A stretch of DNA of 64,000 nt from Nocardioides rubriscoriae (GCF_008087085.1 NZ_VIYJ01000005.1:434001-498000), one strand, 5' to 3'; positions 49,450 through 58,699 are shown, counted from the first letter of the stretch. The notes: generated by a model from the letters alone, not told the origin. Numbers and translations: made by a program.

Positions 49450-50977
49450 CGGGGTCTTCCTCGGCCCAGTCGGGGTCGTCGGCCGACCCGATCTCGTAGG
49501 ACGTCGGCCCGTAGACCTCGGGCTTGTCGAGACGACGGGCCACGTCGGCACGCGTCTCGGTCTCGGAGCGGTCCGGCATGTTCTCCTGGATCGCGCGGCG
49601 CCGTCCGACCGCCGCACGCTCCTCGCGCATCCGGACGTCCTCGCCACGCCGGGCGAGGTTCTCGGCACCGGCGTCGAGGCCGGGCTTGAAGTCGAAGACC
49701 ACGGAGTTGTCGGGGTGACCGATCAGGACGGTGTCGCCCTCGACGGCGCCGAGCTCGACCAGCTTCTTCTCGACCCCCAGGCGGTTGAGCCGGTCGGCGA
49801 GGAAGCCGACGGCCTCGTCGTTGCTGAAGTCGGTCTGGCGCACCCAGCGCTCCGGCTTGTGGCCGCGCACGCGCCAGCCCTCGCCGGTCTGGGTGACGGT
49901 GAAGTCGCCGGCGCCGTCGGCGCTCGGCGGGCGCAGCACGATGCGGGTGGCGACCTCCTCGGCCGCCTCGACCCGCGCGGCGAGCACGATCTCGGCCATC
50001 GCGAAGGTCAGCGCCCGGGTGCCCTCACCCGAGGCGGCCGACACGGGGAACACCCGCAGCCCGCGCGCGGTCAGCTCGTCGATCACCATGTCGGAGATGT
50101 CGCGACCGTCGGGCACGTCGACCTTGTTGAGCGCGACCAGGCGCGGGCGGTCGTCGAGGCCGCCGTAGCGGCTGAGCTCGCGCTCGATGACGTCGAGGTC
50201 GTCGACCGGGTTGCGGCCCGGCTCGAGGGTCGCGGTGTCGAGCACGTGGACCAGGGCGGCGCACCGCTCGACGTGGCGCAGGAAGTCGTGGCCCAGGCCG
50301 CGACCGTCGCTGGCGCCCTCGATGAGACCGGGCACGTCGGCGACGGTGAACGTCGTCTCGCCCGCGGTCACGACCCCGAGGTTGGGCACCAGCGTCGTGA
50401 AGGGGTAGTCGGCGATCTTGGGCCGCGCCCGTGAGATCGACGCGATCAGGCTCGACTTGCCGGCGCTGGGGAAGCCCACCAGGCCGATGTCGGCGACGAC
50501 CTTGAGCTCGAGGACGACCTCGACCTCGTCGCCGGGCTCGCCGAGCAGTGCGAACCCGGGCGCCTTGCGCTTGGCGCTGGCCAGGGCGGCGTTGCCGAGG
50601 CCACCGCGACCACCCTCGGCGACGACGAGCTCGGTGCCGGGGCCGACGAGGTCGGCCACCAGCTCACCGGTCTTGAGGCTCACGACGGTGCCGCTGGGCA
50701 CCGGCAGCACGAGGTCGGCCCCGTGGCCGCCGTTCTTGTGGGAGCCGGCGCCGTGACCGCCGTGCTCGGCCTTGCGGTGCGGGCTGTGGTGGTAGTCGAC
50801 CAGCGTCGTGACGTCGGGGTCGACGCGCAGGATCACCGAGCCGCCCGGCCCGCCGTTGCCGCCGTCGGGGCCACCGAGCGGCTTGAACTTCTCGCGGTGG
50901 ACGGAGGCGACCCCGTGCCCGCCGCGACCCGCGCTGACGTGCAGTGTCACGCGGTCGACGAACGTGGGGACGGCCAT
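49436..50977 (-). CDS. obg: GTPase Obg/CgtA
   Basis: An essential GTPase acting in late 50S ribosome assembly and stress response. The 513-residue protein shows the Gly-rich Obg fold (about 1-160, with DGGNGGPGG and GGRGGLGNA), the G domain with P-loop GFPSAGKSS (168-176), [31 protein letters not shown] and ALNKVDVP, and a C-terminal OCT domain. It starts at ATG 50977. It is in the conserved rplU-rpmA-obg-proB group. Confidence 0.96.
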   Translation of the reverse strand: MAVPTFVDRVTLHVSAGRGGHGVASVHREKFKPLGGPDGGNGGPGGSVILRVDPDVTTLVDYHHSPHRKAEHGGHGAGSHKNGGHGADLVLPVPSGTVVSLKTGELVADLVGPGTELVVAEGGRGGLGNAALASAKRKAPGFALLGEPGDEVEVVLELKVVADIGLVGFPSAGKSSLIASISRARPKIADYPFTTLVPNLGVVTAGETTFTVADVPGLIEGASDGRGLGHDFLRHVERCAALVHVLDTATLEPGRNPVDDLDVIERELSRYGGLDDRPRLVALNKVDVPDGRDISDMVIDELTARGLRVFPVSAASGEGTRALTFAMAEIVLAARVEAAEEVATRIVLRPPSADGAGDFTVTQTGEGWRVRGHKPERWVRQTDFSNDEAVGFLADRLNRLGVEKKLVELGAVEGDTVLIGHPDNSVVFDFKPGLDAGAENLARRGEDVRMREERAAVGRRRAIQENMPDRSETETRADVARRLDKPEVYGPTSYEIGSADDPDWAEEDPGAGA

Positions 50978-51018
50978 GGTGTTGCTCCTGGGTGGTGAAT
51001 GACTCGAGAAAACCGCGA

Positions 51019-51043
51019 AGGGCGCCCCGTCGCGGGACGCCCT
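51019..51043 (-). terminator. Intrinsic terminator between rpmA and obg
   Basis: On the minus strand, AGGGCGTCCCG and CGGGGCGCCCT form an 11-bp stem with one mismatch and a 3-base loop. It is followed shortly by TTTT. It lies 37 bases after the rpmA stop, so it may partly uncouple the ribosomal genes from obg. Confidence 0.7.
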
Positions 51044-51079
51044 GTCGTGGTGGTGAGGTGGTGCTGGGTGAGCGTCAGA

Positions 51080-51334
51080 TCACTCCGACGGCACGATGTT
51101 GATCACGCGGCGACCGCGCTTGACACCGAACTCGACGGCGCCGGGCTGCAGCGCGAAGAGGGTGTCGTCACCGCCGCGGCCGACGCCGCTCCCGGGGTGG
51201 AAGTGGGTGCCGCGCTGGCGGACGATGATCTCGCCCGCGTTGACCAGCTGGCCGCCGAAGCGCTTGACGCCGAGGCGCTGGGAGTTGGAGTCGCGGCCGT
51301 TCTTGGTGGACGCCGCGCCCTTCTTGTGTGCCAT
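51080..51334 (-). CDS. rpmA: 50S ribosomal protein L27
   Basis: The 84-residue L27 protein of the 50S subunit, located near the peptidyl-transferase centre. The start [28 protein letters not shown] and the motif [27 protein letters not shown] are diagnostic. No N-terminal extension of the Firmicutes type is present. It follows rplU by about 55 bp and precedes obg. Confidence 0.97.
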   Translation of the reverse strand: MAHKKGAASTKNGRDSNSQRLGVKRFGGQLVNAGEIIVRQRGTHFHPGSGVGRGGDDTLFALQPGAVEFGVKRGRRVINIVPSE

Positions 51335-51389
51335 GTCGGTAGTCCTTCGAGTTCAGTGTCAGGCGGAGGTCAGGTGGAGGTCAGCGGTG

Positions 51390-51692
51390 TCAGGCGCTGA
51401 TGTCGGTGACGCGCACCTGGGTGTACTTCTGGCGGTGACCCTGGCGCTTCTTGTAGCCGGTCTTGTTCTTGTACTTCTGGATGACGATCTTGGGGCCCTT
51501 GGTGCCGCCGAGGACCTCGACGGTCACCGAGGCCTTGTCGAGGCCGGTGGCCTTGACGGTCTCGCCGTCGACGGTCATCACGACCGGGAGGGACAGCGTG
51601 TCACCCACGGGCGTCGTGACCAGGTCGATCTCGATGACGTCGCCCACAGCGACCTTCTGCTGCTTCGCGCCTGCGCGCACGATCGCGTACAC
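51390..51692 (-). CDS. rplU: 50S ribosomal protein L21
   Basis: The 100-residue L21 protein, which binds 23S rRNA. It begins YAIVRAGAKQQKV and ends KYTQVRVTDISA, and has the GYKKRQGHRQKYT rRNA-binding segment. The GTG at 51692 is preceded by AAGGAG at 7 bases. The upstream 192 bp, up to the rne stop, hold a direct repeat and a 16-bp palindrome described separately. Confidence 0.97.
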   Translation of the reverse strand: MYAIVRAGAKQQKVAVGDVIEIDLVTTPVGDTLSLPVVMTVDGETVKATGLDKASVTVEVLGGTKGPKIVIQKYKNKTGYKKRQGHRQKYTQVRVTDISA

Positions 51693-51718
51693 CGCGGTCT
51701 CCTTCGTCTGTCACTGAT

Positions 51719-51743
51719 AAGCACTGGGTTGAAGCACTGGGTT
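51719..51743. repeat. Direct 12-bp repeat in the rplU leader
   Basis: AAGCACTGGGTT occurs twice, at 51719-51730 and 51732-51743, separated by one base. The repeat lies just upstream of the rplU ribosome site and could be part of a leader structure recognised by L21 or another factor. Confidence 0.6.
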
Positions 51744-51768
51744 CCTGCGGCACGGCCAGCTCCCCCGA

Positions 51769-51784
51769 CTCGATGATCATCGAG
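51769..51784. promoter_or_regulatory. 16-bp perfect palindrome in the rplU upstream region
   Basis: CTCGATGATCATCGAG is perfectly self-complementary. It lies about 80 bases upstream of the rplU start. It could be a dimeric regulator's binding site or a small RNA hairpin; no known operator is recognised. Confidence 0.5.
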
Positions 51785-51846
51785 GGTGGGTGCCGGGCAG
51801 GGGTACGACCGTTGTCGGACGCACAAGGGACCATCGTACGGATCCG

Positions 51847-51877
51847 GTGGACCGACGGCAAAATGCCGCCGGGCCAC
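51847..51877 (-). terminator. Hairpin downstream of the RNase E/G gene
   Basis: On the minus strand, 13-base arms (GTGGCCCGGCGGC and GCCGTCGGTCCAC, 11 of 13 matched) enclose an ATTTT loop. The hairpin starts a few bases after the rne stop. It probably ends the rne message before the rplU promoter region; there is no T-run. Confidence 0.65.
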
Positions 51878-51884
51878 TTTGCGT

Positions 51885-54800
51885 TCACCGCTTGCGGCGC
51901 TTGACCGGGACGTGCAGCCCGGACTCGTCGGCCGGGTCGGTGTCCTCGGCGGGCGCCTCGCTGGCCGCGGCCGTGCTCGTCGTACGCCGGGCGCCTCCGC
52001 GGGTGCGGGTGACGACCTTCGGCGGCGCCGGGGCCGTCTCGGGGGCGGCCACGGGTGCGGCGGCGGCCACGACGACCTCCACCGGGGCGACCGGGGCGGT
52101 CGTGGTGACCGTGCGGCTGACGCCGCGGCGGGTCCGGGTGACGACCTTGGGCTCGGCCGGGGCCACGGGCTCGGCCGCCGCGGCAGGCTCCGCCTCGGGC
52201 TCGGGGGCGGGCTCGGGGGCCGCGACGACCTCCGCGGCGGGCTCGGGGGGCTCGGCGGGCCCGGTCACGTCGACGGAGTCCTGCGCCGCCAGGGCGGCTG
52301 CCGCGTCGGCCTCCTCCTTGTGCGTCTCGGCCTTGGCCATCGCCGCGAACTCGGCCGGGGTCGGCTTGTGCGCCGCGACCGGGGCCACGGGCGCGGCCGC
52401 CGGGGCGTCGTCGCCCCGACCACGTCCGCCGCGACGACGTCCGCTGCGACGCTCACCGTCACCGGCCGGGCCGGCGGCCGGCTCGGCACCGCGGTCGTGG
52501 GTGCGGTCGTGGGTGCGGTCGTGGGTGCGGTCGGCGTTGCGGTCACCGCCACCACGGTTGCCACCGCGGTTGCCGCCGCCGTTGCCGTCGTCGGAGGAGC
52601 CTCGCTTGGGCTCGACGGGCATGTCGTGCACGACCACGCCGCGACCGCGGCAGTGGTCGCAGTCCTCACTGAAGGCCTCGAGCAGGCCGGTGCCGATCCG
52701 CTTGCGCGTCATCTGCACCAGTCCGAGCGAGGTGACCTCGGCGACCTGGTGGCGGGTGCGGTCGCGCCCCAGACACTCGACCATCCGGCGCAGCACGAGG
52801 TCACGGTTGGCTTCGAGGACCATGTCGATGAAGTCGACGACGATGATGCCGCCGATGTCACGCAGCCGGAGCTGGCGCACGACCTCCTCGGCCGCCTCGA
52901 GGTTGTTCTTGGTGACGGTCTCCTCGAGGTTGCCCCCGGAGCCGGTGAACTTGCCGGTGTTGACGTCGACCACGGTCATGGCCTCGGTGCGGTCGATGAC
53001 CAGCGAGCCACCCGACGGCAGGAACACCTTGCGGTCCAGGGCCTTGGCGATCTGCTCGTCGACCCGGTAGGTCGAGAACAGGTCGACGCCCTGGTGGTCG
53101 TCGAGCTCGTACTTCTCCAGGCGGTCGGCCAGGTCGGGCGCCATGTCGTCGACGTAGCCGCGCACGAGGTCCCAGGCGTCGTCGCCCTGGATGACGAGCT
53201 TGGCGAAGTCCTCGGTGAAGAGGTCGCGCACGACCTTGAGGGTCAGGTCGGGCTCACCGTGCAGGAGCTGCGGGTTGCCGCCGCGGCCCTTGGCCTTGGC
53301 CTCGATCTCCTCCCAGCGCGCCTTGAGCCGCTCGACGTCCTGGGTGAGCTCCTCCTCGCTGGCCCCCTCGGCGGCGGTACGCACGATGACGCCGGCCGTC
53401 GACGGGACGACCTCCTTGAGGAGGTTCTTGAGGCGGTTGCGCTCGGTGTCGGGCAGCTTGCGGGAGATGCCGGACGTCGTGCCGTCGGGCACGTAGACCA
53501 GGAAGCGGCCGGCCAGGCTGATCTGGCTGGTCAGGCGGGCGCCCTTGTGGCCGACGGGGTCCTTGCTGACCTGCACCAGGATGGTCTGGCCCGAGGACAG
53601 GACCGACTCGATCTTGCGGGGGTTGCCGTCCTTGTGGCCCAGCTGCGACCAGTTGACCTCGCCGGCGTAGAGGACCGCGTTGCGGCCCTTGCCGATGTCG
53701 ATGAACGCCGCCTCCATGGAGGGCAGGACGTTCTGGACGCGGCCGAGGTAGATGTTGCCGATGAGCGAGGTCTGCGACTCGCGGGCGACGTAGTGCTCGA
53801 CGAGGACCTTGTCCTCGAGGACGCCGATCTGGGTCAGCTCGTCGCGCTGGCGCACGACCATGACCCGCTCGACCGACTCGCGGCGGGCCAGGAACTCGGC
53901 CTCGCTGACGATCGGGGCGCGGCGGCGGCCGGCCTCGCGGCCGTCGCGGCGGCGCTGCTTCTTGGCCTCGAGCCGGGTCGAGCCCTGGATCGAGGTGATC
54001 TCGTCCTCGGGTGAGCGGGCCCGGCGTACGCGGGTGGTGGTGCCGGCCTCGTCGCCGCCGGCGTCCTCGCCCTCGCGGCGGCGCTTGCGGCGGCGGCGCG
54101 TGGACGTGCCCTCGGAGCCGTCAGCGTCGTGGTCGGCGGCGTCGCCGGAGCCGCTGTCGTCACCGGTCTCCTGCTCGCCGGCGGAGGACTCGGCCGCCTC
54201 GTCGTCGGAGGCGGCCTCGCCGTCGGCCTCGCCGTCGGCGGACCCGGACCCGGAGCCCGAACGACGACGACGGCGACCCCCGCGACGACGACGGCGGCGC
54301 GGGCCGGTGTCACCGTCCTCGTGGTCGGAGTCGGTCTCGTCCTCGGAGTCGTCCTCGGCCGTGTCGGTGTCGTCGGCGGTGTCGTCGGCGTCCTCGGTCG
54401 CGGTCTCGTCGGCCACCGGCTCCTCGGCCGGGGTCTCCGCGACGGCGTCGGCCTCGACGGGGGTCTCCTCGTCGGCATCCTCGACGGCGTCCTCGAGCGT
54501 GGGCTCGACGACGGGCTCGACCGGTGCGGCGGCCTTGCGGGTGCGGGTGCGCTTGGCGGGGACCACCACGGGGGCCTGGAACAGCGGCATCGTGCCCGAG
54601 TCGGCCGTCTCGGCCGTGTCGGTCGTGTCGGTCGAGGTCTCCAGCGAGGAGCTGGACCCTGCCGCGTCCGCCGCGTCCGACCCGGCGGTCTCGGCGGTCT
54701 TCTTGGTGCTGGCCTTCTTGGCCGTCGTCTTCTTGGCCGCGGCCTTCTTGGCGGTCTTCTTGGCCGGCTTGGCCTCGACCGGGCCCGCTGCGGCCACGAT

Positions 54801-55067
54801 CTCGGCGTCGCTCGAGGAGGTCACCGGCTCCCCGGCGGGGTCCGTCACCGGGTCCGTCCCCGGGTCCGTCACCGGGTCGGCGTGAGCGGCCTTCTTGGCC
54901 GTGGCCTTCTTGGCGGTCGTCTTCTTGGTGGCGGCCTTCTTGGCCGGCGCGCGCTTGGCGGCCGTCTTCTTGGCGGGCGCCTCGGCCGGCGTGTCGCTCG
55001 GCGTGTCGCTCGGAACCTCGCCGCCCTGGGCCGCTGCGGGGACGTCCTGGATGTCGTCGTCAGCCAT
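51885..55067 (-). CDS. rne: RNase E/G family endoribonuclease
   Basis: A single-strand endoribonuclease for mRNA decay and rRNA processing, 1060 residues. The N-terminus (about 1-350) is a low-complexity extension: Lys/Ala repeats (AKKTAAKRAPAKKAATKK), a long Glu/Asp-rich part, and Arg tracts such as [13 protein letters not shown]. The catalytic core follows: S1 domain (VLVEHYVARESQTSLIGNIY), IDRTEAMTVVDVNTG and IIVVDFIDM supplying the metal-binding Asp residues, and the zinc-link CDHCRGRG. The C-terminus is a second Pro/Ala-rich acidic tail with three in-frame THDR repeats (12-bp units at 52491-52526). ATG 55067 has GAGGAG upstream. Extensions of this kind are common in actinobacterial RNase E. 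Confidence 0.95.
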   Translation of the reverse strand: MADDDIQDVPAAAQGGEVPSDTPSDTPAEAPAKKTAAKRAPAKKAATKKTTAKKATAKKAAHADPVTDPGTDPVTDPAGEPVTSSSDAEIVAAAGPVEAKPAKKTAKKAAAKKTTAKKASTKKTAETAGSDAADAAGSSSSLETSTDTTDTAETADSGTMPLFQAPVVVPAKRTRTRKAAAPVEPVVEPTLEDAVEDADEETPVEADAVAETPAEEPVADETATEDADDTADDTDTAEDDSEDETDSDHEDGDTGPRRRRRRGGRRRRRSGSGSGSADGEADGEAASDDEAAESSAGEQETGDDSGSGDAADHDADGSEGTSTRRRRKRRREGEDAGGDEAGTTTRVRRARSPEDEITSIQGSTRLEAKKQRRRDGREAGRRRAPIVSEAEFLARRESVERVMVVRQRDELTQIGVLEDKVLVEHYVARESQTSLIGNIYLGRVQNVLPSMEAAFIDIGKGRNAVLYAGEVNWSQLGHKDGNPRKIESVLSSGQTILVQVSKDPVGHKGARLTSQISLAGRFLVYVPDGTTSGISRKLPDTERNRLKNLLKEVVPSTAGVIVRTAAEGASEEELTQDVERLKARWEEIEAKAKGRGGNPQLLHGEPDLTLKVVRDLFTEDFAKLVIQGDDAWDLVRGYVDDMAPDLADRLEKYELDDHQGVDLFSTYRVDEQIAKALDRKVFLPSGGSLVIDRTEAMTVVDVNTGKFTGSGGNLEETVTKNNLEAAEEVVRQLRLRDIGGIIVVDFIDMVLEANRDLVLRRMVECLGRDRTRHQVAEVTSLGLVQMTRKRIGTGLLEAFSEDCDHCRGRGVVVHDMPVEPKRGSSDDGNGGGNRGGNRGGGDRNADRTHDRTHDRTHDRGAEPAAGPAGDGERRSGRRRGGRGRGDDAPAAAPVAPVAAHKPTPAEFAAMAKAETHKEEADAAAALAAQDSVDVTGPAEPPEPAAEVVAAPEPAPEPEAEPAAAAEPVAPAEPKVVTRTRRGVSRTVTTTAPVAPVEVVVAAAAPVAAPETAPAPPKVVTRTRGGARRTTSTAAASEAPAEDTDPADESGLHVPVKRRKR
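52491..52526. repeat. Three 12-bp tandem units within rne
   Basis: The unit GCGGTCGTGGGT occurs three times in a row and encodes repeated Thr-His-Asp-Arg in the C-terminal tail of RNase E/G. It is in frame, so unit number can change without breaking the protein. Confidence 0.85.
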
Positions 55068-55390
55068 GTGCTGCTCCTCGCCCGGCGAAGGCCGGGCTGT
55101 CTGGTGGCACCCCCGTGCGGGCACGGGACGCCACGAAGTCTGGTGTTCGGCGACACCACCCGCGGTGCGACGCTGGGGCTGTCCCCGCCTGCCGCGGTCG
55201 CGCCCGGGTCCGCTGTCACCGGGCCCAGGACCGCGTCGCGGTCTGGCGACGAACTTCCCCACCGTGCCGTCCCGGTCTGCCGGGGCGGCGGAGGAGCCGT
55301 CGGGGCCGAGTATCGCACACCGCTCTGCGGCCAGTGTGATCCCGGACGCGTCGGCGACGTCCCCGCAGGTGCCGGTGACCGGCTGCGGGC
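55068..55390 (-). other. Long untranslated leader of the RNase E/G gene
   Basis: This 323-bp interval between the DUF2344 gene stop and the rne start has no supportable gene. It holds several possible stem-loops, the clearest being GCCCGGC/GCCGGGC with a short GAA-containing loop (about 55080-55097), close to the rne start. RNase E genes in other bacteria are autoregulated through long leaders, so a similar role is plausible here but is not shown. Confidence 0.5.
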
Positions 55391-56122
55391 TCAGCGCCGG
55401 AAGGGGTCCCCGACCGTGCCGTCGGCGGCGTCGAAGGGGCCCTGCTGCAGGCGGGTGAGCAGCGGTGCGGGGCCGATCTCGAGCCCGGTCAGCCGGGTCA
55501 GGCCGGTGAGGACGTCGTCGGGACGCACCGACGGGACCCCGTGCTGCAGCACCAGGTCGAGGCGGGCGGTGTCGGTGCTGTCGGTGGTGTCGGCGACCTC
55601 GAGCGAGACCACGGCGGCCCGGCAGTCGAACTCGCGCAGGCCCTTCTTGGTCATCCGCTCGACCACGACGGACTCCTCGGCCAGGAACGCCGCGACCGCG
55701 GCCCGGGCGGCGGCGGGCTCGGCCACGGTGTCGATGGTCCACCGGCTCGCGGTGAGCAGGTCGGCCAGGCTGCCGGGCGGCAGGGTGGCGGCGTCGACCA
55801 CCTCGATCACGTCGAGCCCGTCGGGCAGCGCCTCCTCGAGCAGCTCGTGCACGGCGACGGGGTCGACGACCTCGGCGAGCGCGATCTCGAGGTACTCGGC
55901 CTCGCTGGCCGACCCGGTGGGGGCGGCGCCGGCGTACGAGATGCGGGGGTGGGGGTTGAAGCCCGAGGAGTAGGCCATCGGCACCCGGGCCCGGAACACC
56001 GCCCGCTCGAAGGCGCGGCTGAAGTCGCGGTGGCTGGTGAAGCGCAGCCGGCCGCGCTTGGCGTAGCGCACCCGGAGCCGTTGGACCGGCGGCAGCTGCT
56101 GCTCGGGGGGCTGTCGACTCAC
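55391..56122 (-). CDS. TIGR03936-family (DUF2344) radical-SAM-associated protein
   Basis: A 243-residue protein that commonly occurs beside a TIGR03960 radical SAM protein. The family start is visible: RVRYAKRGRLRFTSHRDFSRAFERAVFRARVPMAYSSGFNPHPRISYAGAAPTGSASEAEYLEIAL. No FeS-binding cysteine motif is present, so it is not a radical SAM enzyme itself. A role in tRNA or ribosome modification has been suggested for the pair, but is not known. GTG 56122 begins VSRQPPEQQ. It lies 324 bp upstream of rne on the same strand; the partner gene is at 58700, separated by three genes. Confidence 0.9.
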   Translation of the reverse strand: MSRQPPEQQLPPVQRLRVRYAKRGRLRFTSHRDFSRAFERAVFRARVPMAYSSGFNPHPRISYAGAAPTGSASEAEYLEIALAEVVDPVAVHELLEEALPDGLDVIEVVDAATLPPGSLADLLTASRWTIDTVAEPAAARAAVAAFLAEESVVVERMTKKGLREFDCRAAVVSLEVADTTDSTDTARLDLVLQHGVPSVRPDDVLTGLTRLTGLEIGPAPLLTRLQQGPFDAADGTVGDPFRR

Positions 56123-56178
56123 GGGAGGAAACCGTAGCCGTACGTCGCCGCCGTCGTCGGATCGGCGCTCACCGACGC

Positions 56179-57369
56179 TCAGAGGGCCGCGCGGGCGGCC
56201 TTCATCGCCGGACTGGGGTAGACGGTGCTCACGCGGGTACCGTCGAGCCAGGCGGTGAGCCGGGCGCTCTCGACGTCGAGGGCCCGGCGGGCCGCGGCGG
56301 GGACGTCCTCGAGCAGGTGCACCGAGACCACGCCGTCGTCGTCCTGGACCCAGCAGCCGACGGCGCGACCGTCGACCCAGGCGGTCGTGCCGGCGTTGCC
56401 GTTGCGGTCGAACAGGGCGGGACCGTGCTCGCCGAGGTACCAGGCGCGCTGCTTCCACCCCATCACCGTCGGGTCGAGCACCGGCAGCAGCGCCGCCCAC
56501 GACCCGGCCGCGCGGTCCTCGACGACCGGGTCGACGTCGTCGGGCAGCACCCAGCCGGTCGCGCCGCCGTCGAGGGACACCGCGACGGCGTCCACGGCGG
56601 CCAGGGCCGCGCGCACGGCTGCCTTGGTGCCGCCCAGCCACCAGACCAGGTCGTCCTCGGTACCGGGCCCGAAGGTGCGCAGCCACCGGCCCACGATCTC
56701 GGCGTACCCCTGCGCGAGCGGGAGCGGCTGCGGCGTCTCGCCGAGCCAGTCGGTCATGAGGGTCCAGCGGGGGCGCGAGACCCGCCAGTGCTGGGTGTTG
56801 GTGCCGCGGACCAGGTCGGCGGTCAGGCCGAGGTGGGTGAGCAGGCGACCGTGGTTCCACACCGACCCCGCCGTGACGTCGAAGGAGACCGCGACCTCGG
56901 GCAGACGTTCGCGGAGCTCGGCGGCGGTCAGGCCCCCGGTCTCGCGACCTATCTCGGCCAGGATCGCCGCCCGGGCGTCGAGCACCCACCGTGCGCCGTC
57001 GCCGGCGAGACCGGCCTTCGCGACGTCCTTGGCCATCCGCTTGAGCTCGGCGTCGGCGACCCGCGCCGAGGCACTCCCCCAGGCCGCGGCGAGCAGGTCG
57101 CGCGGGAAGACGAAGAGGGTGCGGCGCATCGCCAGCTGCTTGACCAGCGTGCGGTCCTCGAACAGCGCCCGGTCGACGTCGGCGACCGTCAGGGCGTCGA
57201 CGCGGGCCCAGCAGGACAGGTAGACCGTGGCCGGCTCGGTGGAGTGCAGCACGGTCATCGCCCGCGTCGCCGCCTCCGCGTCGGCGACCCGCGACCACGG
57301 GGCGACGGCATGGCGACGCGCGAGCCGGTCCCGACGCTCCGTGTCGGTGATGTGCCGCACCTGCGCCAT
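56179..57369 (-). CDS. Winged-helix (HTH_42/YcaQ-like) DNA-binding protein
   Basis: A 396-residue protein of the winged-helix family that includes the crosslink-repair glycosylase YcaQ/AlkX. Visible parts are RALFEDRTLVKQLAMRRTLFVFPRDLL near residues 65-90, helical tandem HTH segments in the middle (TAAELRERLPEV, GRLLTHLGLTADLVRG) and PVLDPTVMGWKQRAWYLGEHGPALFDRNGNAGTTAWVDGRAVGCW near the end. DNA glycosylase activity is possible but not shown. ATG 57369 is preferred over an upstream start at 57465. It is divergent from the secreted-domain gene at 57458. Confidence 0.87.
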   Translation of the reverse strand: MAQVRHITDTERRDRLARRHAVAPWSRVADAEAATRAMTVLHSTEPATVYLSCWARVDALTVADVDRALFEDRTLVKQLAMRRTLFVFPRDLLAAAWGSASARVADAELKRMAKDVAKAGLAGDGARWVLDARAAILAEIGRETGGLTAAELRERLPEVAVSFDVTAGSVWNHGRLLTHLGLTADLVRGTNTQHWRVSRPRWTLMTDWLGETPQPLPLAQGYAEIVGRWLRTFGPGTEDDLVWWLGGTKAAVRAALAAVDAVAVSLDGGATGWVLPDDVDPVVEDRAAGSWAALLPVLDPTVMGWKQRAWYLGEHGPALFDRNGNAGTTAWVDGRAVGCWVQDDDGVVSVHLLEDVPAAARRALDVESARLTAWLDGTRVSTVYPSPAMKAARAAL

Positions 57370-57457
57370 CCTGCCCGATCCGGGGGCCCGGGCCTGACAC
57401 ACTGTCGTCCACCTCGACCCGGCGACCAGCCGGGCCTGCGCGCTAAGGACCGCACCG

Positions 57458-58192
57458 ATGAGCAATCCCTATGACCCCAACGCCGCCAACAACCCCTACG
57501 GCGCCCCCGACCCGTCGGCCGGTGCCGGGGCCTACGGCCAGGGTGGTGGCGGCTACGGGACGCCGTACGGCCAGGCCGGCCCGACGGACCCCTACGGCAA
57601 CCAGGCGCCCAAGAAGACCGACCCCGTGTCGATCATCGGGTTCATCCTCAGCCTGACGTTCTGCCTGTCCCTCATCGGCTTCATCCTGGGTCTGGTGGGC
57701 CTGAGCCGCACCAAGCAGGGCAAGCGCAAGGGCCGGTGGGCCGCCATCTCCGCGACGATCATCGGGCTGCTGGCAACGATCATCGGCGGCGTCCTCATCG
57801 CCGTGCTGGTCATCTTCGCCAACTCCGTCATCTCGATCGACGAGGCGAAGGTCGGGCAGTGCCTCGACGTCAGCAGCGAGACCAACGACTCGGTCACGAT
57901 CACCGACCAGTCGTGCGACGGCGACCACGACGGCGAGATCACCTGGGTCGGCACCTTCGACGACCTGGAGTCCTCGCAGTTCGTCCCGAGCAACCCCGAC
58001 GACCTCACCGACGCCGGCGTGTCCTACGCGCTGTGCACCTCGCTGATGGACCCCGCCGACGTCGACGCCCTCGGTGAGGACGTCGAGTACCAGCTGGTCA
58101 ACGCGGACAGCTCCCCGACGTCCGGCGAGGCCGCCCTGTGCTACGCGACCCGCCAGGACGGCAAGCCCTTCACCGAGAAGCAGCTCCCCTGA
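57458..58192 (+). CDS. DUF4190-type membrane protein with septum-formation-like domain
   Basis: A 244-residue membrane protein. The first 50 residues are rich in Gly, Tyr and Pro (PYGAPDPSAGAGAYGQGGGGYG). Two membrane helices (about 58-82 and 95-122) form the DUF4190-like unit. The extracytoplasmic C-terminus has four cysteines and the segment VGQCLDVSSETNDSVTITDQSCDGDHDGEI, then LCTSLMDPADVDALGED, the pattern of the actinobacterial septum formation family. ATG 57458 has AAGGA upstream. The next gene is a shorter paralogue of the same extracytoplasmic domain. Confidence 0.85.
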   Translation: MSNPYDPNAANNPYGAPDPSAGAGAYGQGGGGYGTPYGQAGPTDPYGNQAPKKTDPVSIIGFILSLTFCLSLIGFILGLVGLSRTKQGKRKGRWAAISATIIGLLATIIGGVLIAVLVIFANSVISIDEAKVGQCLDVSSETNDSVTITDQSCDGDHDGEITWVGTFDDLESSQFVPSNPDDLTDAGVSYALCTSLMDPADVDALGEDVEYQLVNADSSPTSGEAALCYATRQDGKPFTEKQLP

Positions 58193-58194
58193 CG

Positions 58195-58695
58195 GTGCCC
58201 GCGCTCGACGTGTCCGAGGACCGAGGACCGGCCCCGCGCCGGGGCCTCGACACGGGTGTGAAGGTGGCCGTCGCCGCGCTGGTCGTGGCGGCGGTCGCCT
58301 TCTTCGTCGTGCTCGCGGCCGGCGGCGGCGACGAGAAGGGCGAGTCGCTGACCCCGCAGACCGCCCAGGCCGGGCAGTGCGTCGACCTCACCGAGCAGGC
58401 CGGCCGGATCGACCTCACCGCCGCCGGCTGCTCGCGCCCACACGACGCGGAGATCGTGCTGACCACGGCGGTCGGCGAGGCCATCGCGGGGCCGGCCGAG
58501 CTCGACGACGCCGAGGGCGTCTGCACGGGCCTCATGGACCCCGCGGACGTCGCCCGGCTCGCCGACGGTGGCACCGACGTCGACTGGGGCCTGCTCATCG
58601 ACGAGCCCAGCAACATCGACCCCACCGACCGGCTCGTCTGCTACGTCCGCGCCGCCGACGGCCGCCTCGACGAGCGGCTGCTCGACGCCGGCTGA
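58195..58695 (+). CDS. Shorter paralogue of the adjacent septum-formation-like protein
   Basis: A 166-residue protein with one membrane helix (about 24-45, VAVAALVVAAVAFFVVLAAG) and an extracytoplasmic domain that matches its neighbour: AGQCVDLTEQ, then CSRPHDAEI, then VCTGLMDPADVARLADG and a final CYVRAADG. It lacks the first helix and Gly/Tyr/Pro-rich region of the upstream protein. It starts at GTG 58195, three bases after the neighbour's stop, so the two are probably a tandem duplication in one transcript. The function of both is unknown. Confidence 0.85.
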   Translation: MPALDVSEDRGPAPRRGLDTGVKVAVAALVVAAVAFFVVLAAGGGDEKGESLTPQTAQAGQCVDLTEQAGRIDLTAAGCSRPHDAEIVLTTAVGEAIAGPAELDDAEGVCTGLMDPADVARLADGGTDVDWGLLIDEPSNIDPTDRLVCYVRAADGRLDERLLDAG

Positions 58696-58699
58696 GCCC

